Of a stretch of 64,000 nt of DNA, positions 63,201 through 64,000 are shown one piece after another. Made by a program: the position numbers and the translations under genes. This DNA is from Bacteroidota bacterium (GTDB lineage: Bacteria; Bacteroidota; Bacteroidia; Chitinophagales; Saprospiraceae): contig JAHEAR010000003.1 of the NCBI GenBank assembly GCA_024642665.1, forward strand, positions 64,385-128,384, given 5' to 3'. The notes beneath the pieces were generated by a model. That model was not told where the DNA came from. It worked only from the letters and a program-made list of their open reading frames with translations, and did not search any database. The stretch's first letter is position 1, and each line of letters starts with the position of its first letter.

Positions 63201-63590
63201 GTGGTTTTTGCAGATAAGAGTCAGATCATACGCGTATTTAATAACATCGTTAAAAACGCAATTCAATCAATTCCAAAGACAAGAAGAGGACTCATTCACA
63301 TTAAGCTCTATGCTGAAGAAGAGACCATTGTCATTTCCTTTGAAGATAATGGTGTAGGTATTGATGAACATATGCGTGAGAAAGTTTTCTATCCGAATTT
63401 TACAACGAAATCTTCCGGCATGGGGCTCGGACTGGCGATTTGTGCTGATATTATTCAGTCTTTTGATGGTAGAATTTATTTTGAAACGGAGAAAGGAGTC
63501 GGGACAAAATTCTTTATTGAACTGCCCAGACACTCAATTCATGATACAGGTAGCAACGCTCTTTCAACAGAGGAAGAATTTGAAGCATAA
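60210..63590 (+). CDS. NtrY-like sensor histidine kinase, multi-TM with HAMP, HisKA and HATPase
   Basis: HAMP after SKSIIGPVAQLSEKLKRI; H-box VAHEIKNPLTPMKLSIQYLQ; N-box NNIVKNAIQSIPKT; FEDNGVGID; GMGLGLAI. Confidence 0.94.
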   Translation: MRMDFSASKYLLLLGGCVFAFLLLLGFDQLTYDKAHFAQQIESNIQTLEVEAFDQLRQGDWVSQIRSAQKTERLFSNELIDQIEKLGQQPFTIYLYHKDSLIFWSKPGPIVDPFHSEFAQIPCVKRDHRQDYYVKMIEIADGQDLLKAYLKIPIIPDQGQMYSIGVAPYRFGYPTPDNSTLIRSIDGTPIAHVQLLTREFSFVLQAIILFLGIVAMWASCMSWLLWVDSKSENKVSAVNKILLQIFGVLGIRMASIAIPYHDFFDQLSLLSPIIQNIEFPYSTADLLLDSSIFLWLCTLVSKIYSRDPAEDKQTVSSSPVKQLWIDRLMTTSHYLVVVMMCGLTAWILRQVVGQSNFRLDLGEISLFDIHHFLSILACGLIVMGVFTFSFQIVTRAIFYTTNFYERMIALLIAGVVSLPLVHLINIDIPFVGFYLGVFILMTLLDLYIEQGNKSVIWVMSWLVAISSMTAFVLYKYQKDFEIVSRQEIIESAAFDFTKSVRAEDQINEWLPRLPRKYSLGVYREGQLIYALHHDYEFVLPQFEGLHNGMEVGEYYQFASANDRTDIAMRNDKDVVIMIGKEVDGISQVISLFSLIFTVFSFLLFIVAGLNALFGFLPKNMDLTISPRPSLRNKIQLAVVIIIILTFIIVGLLTVYYIRSNSSEDEIRRYDESLRNIAGSIRQSQSPDDKSWREDMRKASRIAVANSASNKIYDAEGNMIQQQESQVTRANLLSVKMAFLPKLILDVGSRDYYLSGSHLRGRNSGRKNDVGFVTIQAGESKAGYIELTELFPSDGGGGDPGSAFFMMLLNAYVFIFLIAIGIAVFMSKSIIGPVAQLSEKLKRIRLGKKNETIQWNLDDEVGELIRDYNSMVTKLDESALLLAQTERDTAWREMAKQVAHEIKNPLTPMKLSIQYLQNSASREDGDIDLPKMIKRVSTTLIEQIDNLTNIATEFSSYAKMPQASNEVFVINDVLASVHDLFRKREDMDIQLQVPINDLVVFADKSQIIRVFNNIVKNAIQSIPKTRRGLIHIKLYAEEETIVISFEDNGVGIDEHMREKVFYPNFTTKSSGMGLGLAICADIIQSFDGRIYFETEKGVGTKFFIELPRHSIHDTGSNALSTEEEFEA

Positions 63591-63640
63591 GAGGACTATT
63601 TCATTTCGAAATCATCTTCTTTTTCGAATCAAAAAAACTT

Positions 63641-64000
63641 CTACTTTTTTACGGCTGCAATAAGACTTTTGGCATTTGAAAGTGCTTCCTTGGAAGGGGG
63701 ATCGCCACTGACCATTTTGGCGATCTCGACGATTCGTTGATCCGGAGTCAGTTCCTGGATGGAAGAGGTGTCTTTTTCATCTTCCGTTTGTTTCGACACA
63801 TGATACTGATGCGTTGCATGGGATGCAATCTGCGGCGAATGAGTGATCATGAGGATTTGCTGGCCCTGTGCTAGTCCTTTGATAAGTTGTCCCATACGCC
63901 AGGCTACTTCGCCTGAAATCCCAGTATCGATTTCATCAAAAATAATGGTTGGAAGCTGCGCCTGCACAGCATAAATGGATTTTAATGCAAGGCTTAGTCT
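63641..64000 (-). CDS. recN: DNA repair protein RecN, C-terminal fragment (truncated by window edge)
   Basis: Frame open to window end: RLSLALKSIYAVQAQLPTIIFDEIDTGISGEVAWRMGQLIKGLAQGQQILMITHSPQIASHA. Confidence 0.95.
   Translation of the reverse strand, partial: RLSLALKSIYAVQAQLPTIIFDEIDTGISGEVAWRMGQLIKGLAQGQQILMITHSPQIASHATHQYHVSKQTEDEKDTSSIQELTPDQRIVEIAKMVSGDPPSKEALSNAKSLIAAVKK

Overview
This window is a chromosomal segment from a Bacteroidota bacterium. Evidence: TonB/porin and T9SS genes, TAnnTTTG-type -7 promoter boxes, zinc-free ribosomal proteins, and no tuf between fusA and rpsJ. It is mostly conserved core genome. Left to right: a 5'-truncated polyprenyl synthetase; a sulfur-handling cluster (TauE/SafE, MBL-rhodanese fusion, split YeeE/YedE pair); an accessory surface locus (secreted hypothetical, TonB-dependent receptor, T9SS-exported alpha/beta-hydrolase-like protein, degenerate trypsin-like protein, GNAT); the full str-S10-spc-alpha ribosomal superoperon (rpsL to rplQ); carA, eno, a DivIC/FtsB-like gene, sucD, fabI, a putative porin, a DUF2911-like protein and a LOG-family protein; an NtrX-like regulator; an M20 hydrolase; a fused glycosyltransferase; recR, a dihydrolipoyl acyltransferase E2 and an OmpA protein; an arginase-fold protein; murF; a T9SS block (gldJ, porP/sprF-like, porU, porV); an RNase P RNA gene; a large NtrY-like kinase; and the C-terminus of recN. 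I saw no mobile element, CRISPR array, tRNA or rRNA. The strongest leads are: (1) two copies of a 22-bp palindromic module, each exactly 20 nt upstream of a -7-like box, in front of the secreted hypothetical and the TonB receptor; (2) an NtrC-family regulator with no DNA-binding domain and GAFTSA in place of GAFTGA; (3) several degenerate enzymes (arginase fold, trypsin fold, alpha/beta hydrolase); (4) a glycosyltransferase fused to what looks like a core-deleted sugar-phosphate transferase; (5) unannotated stem-loops inside the ribosomal protein operon. All family calls come from reading motifs; no database search was run.
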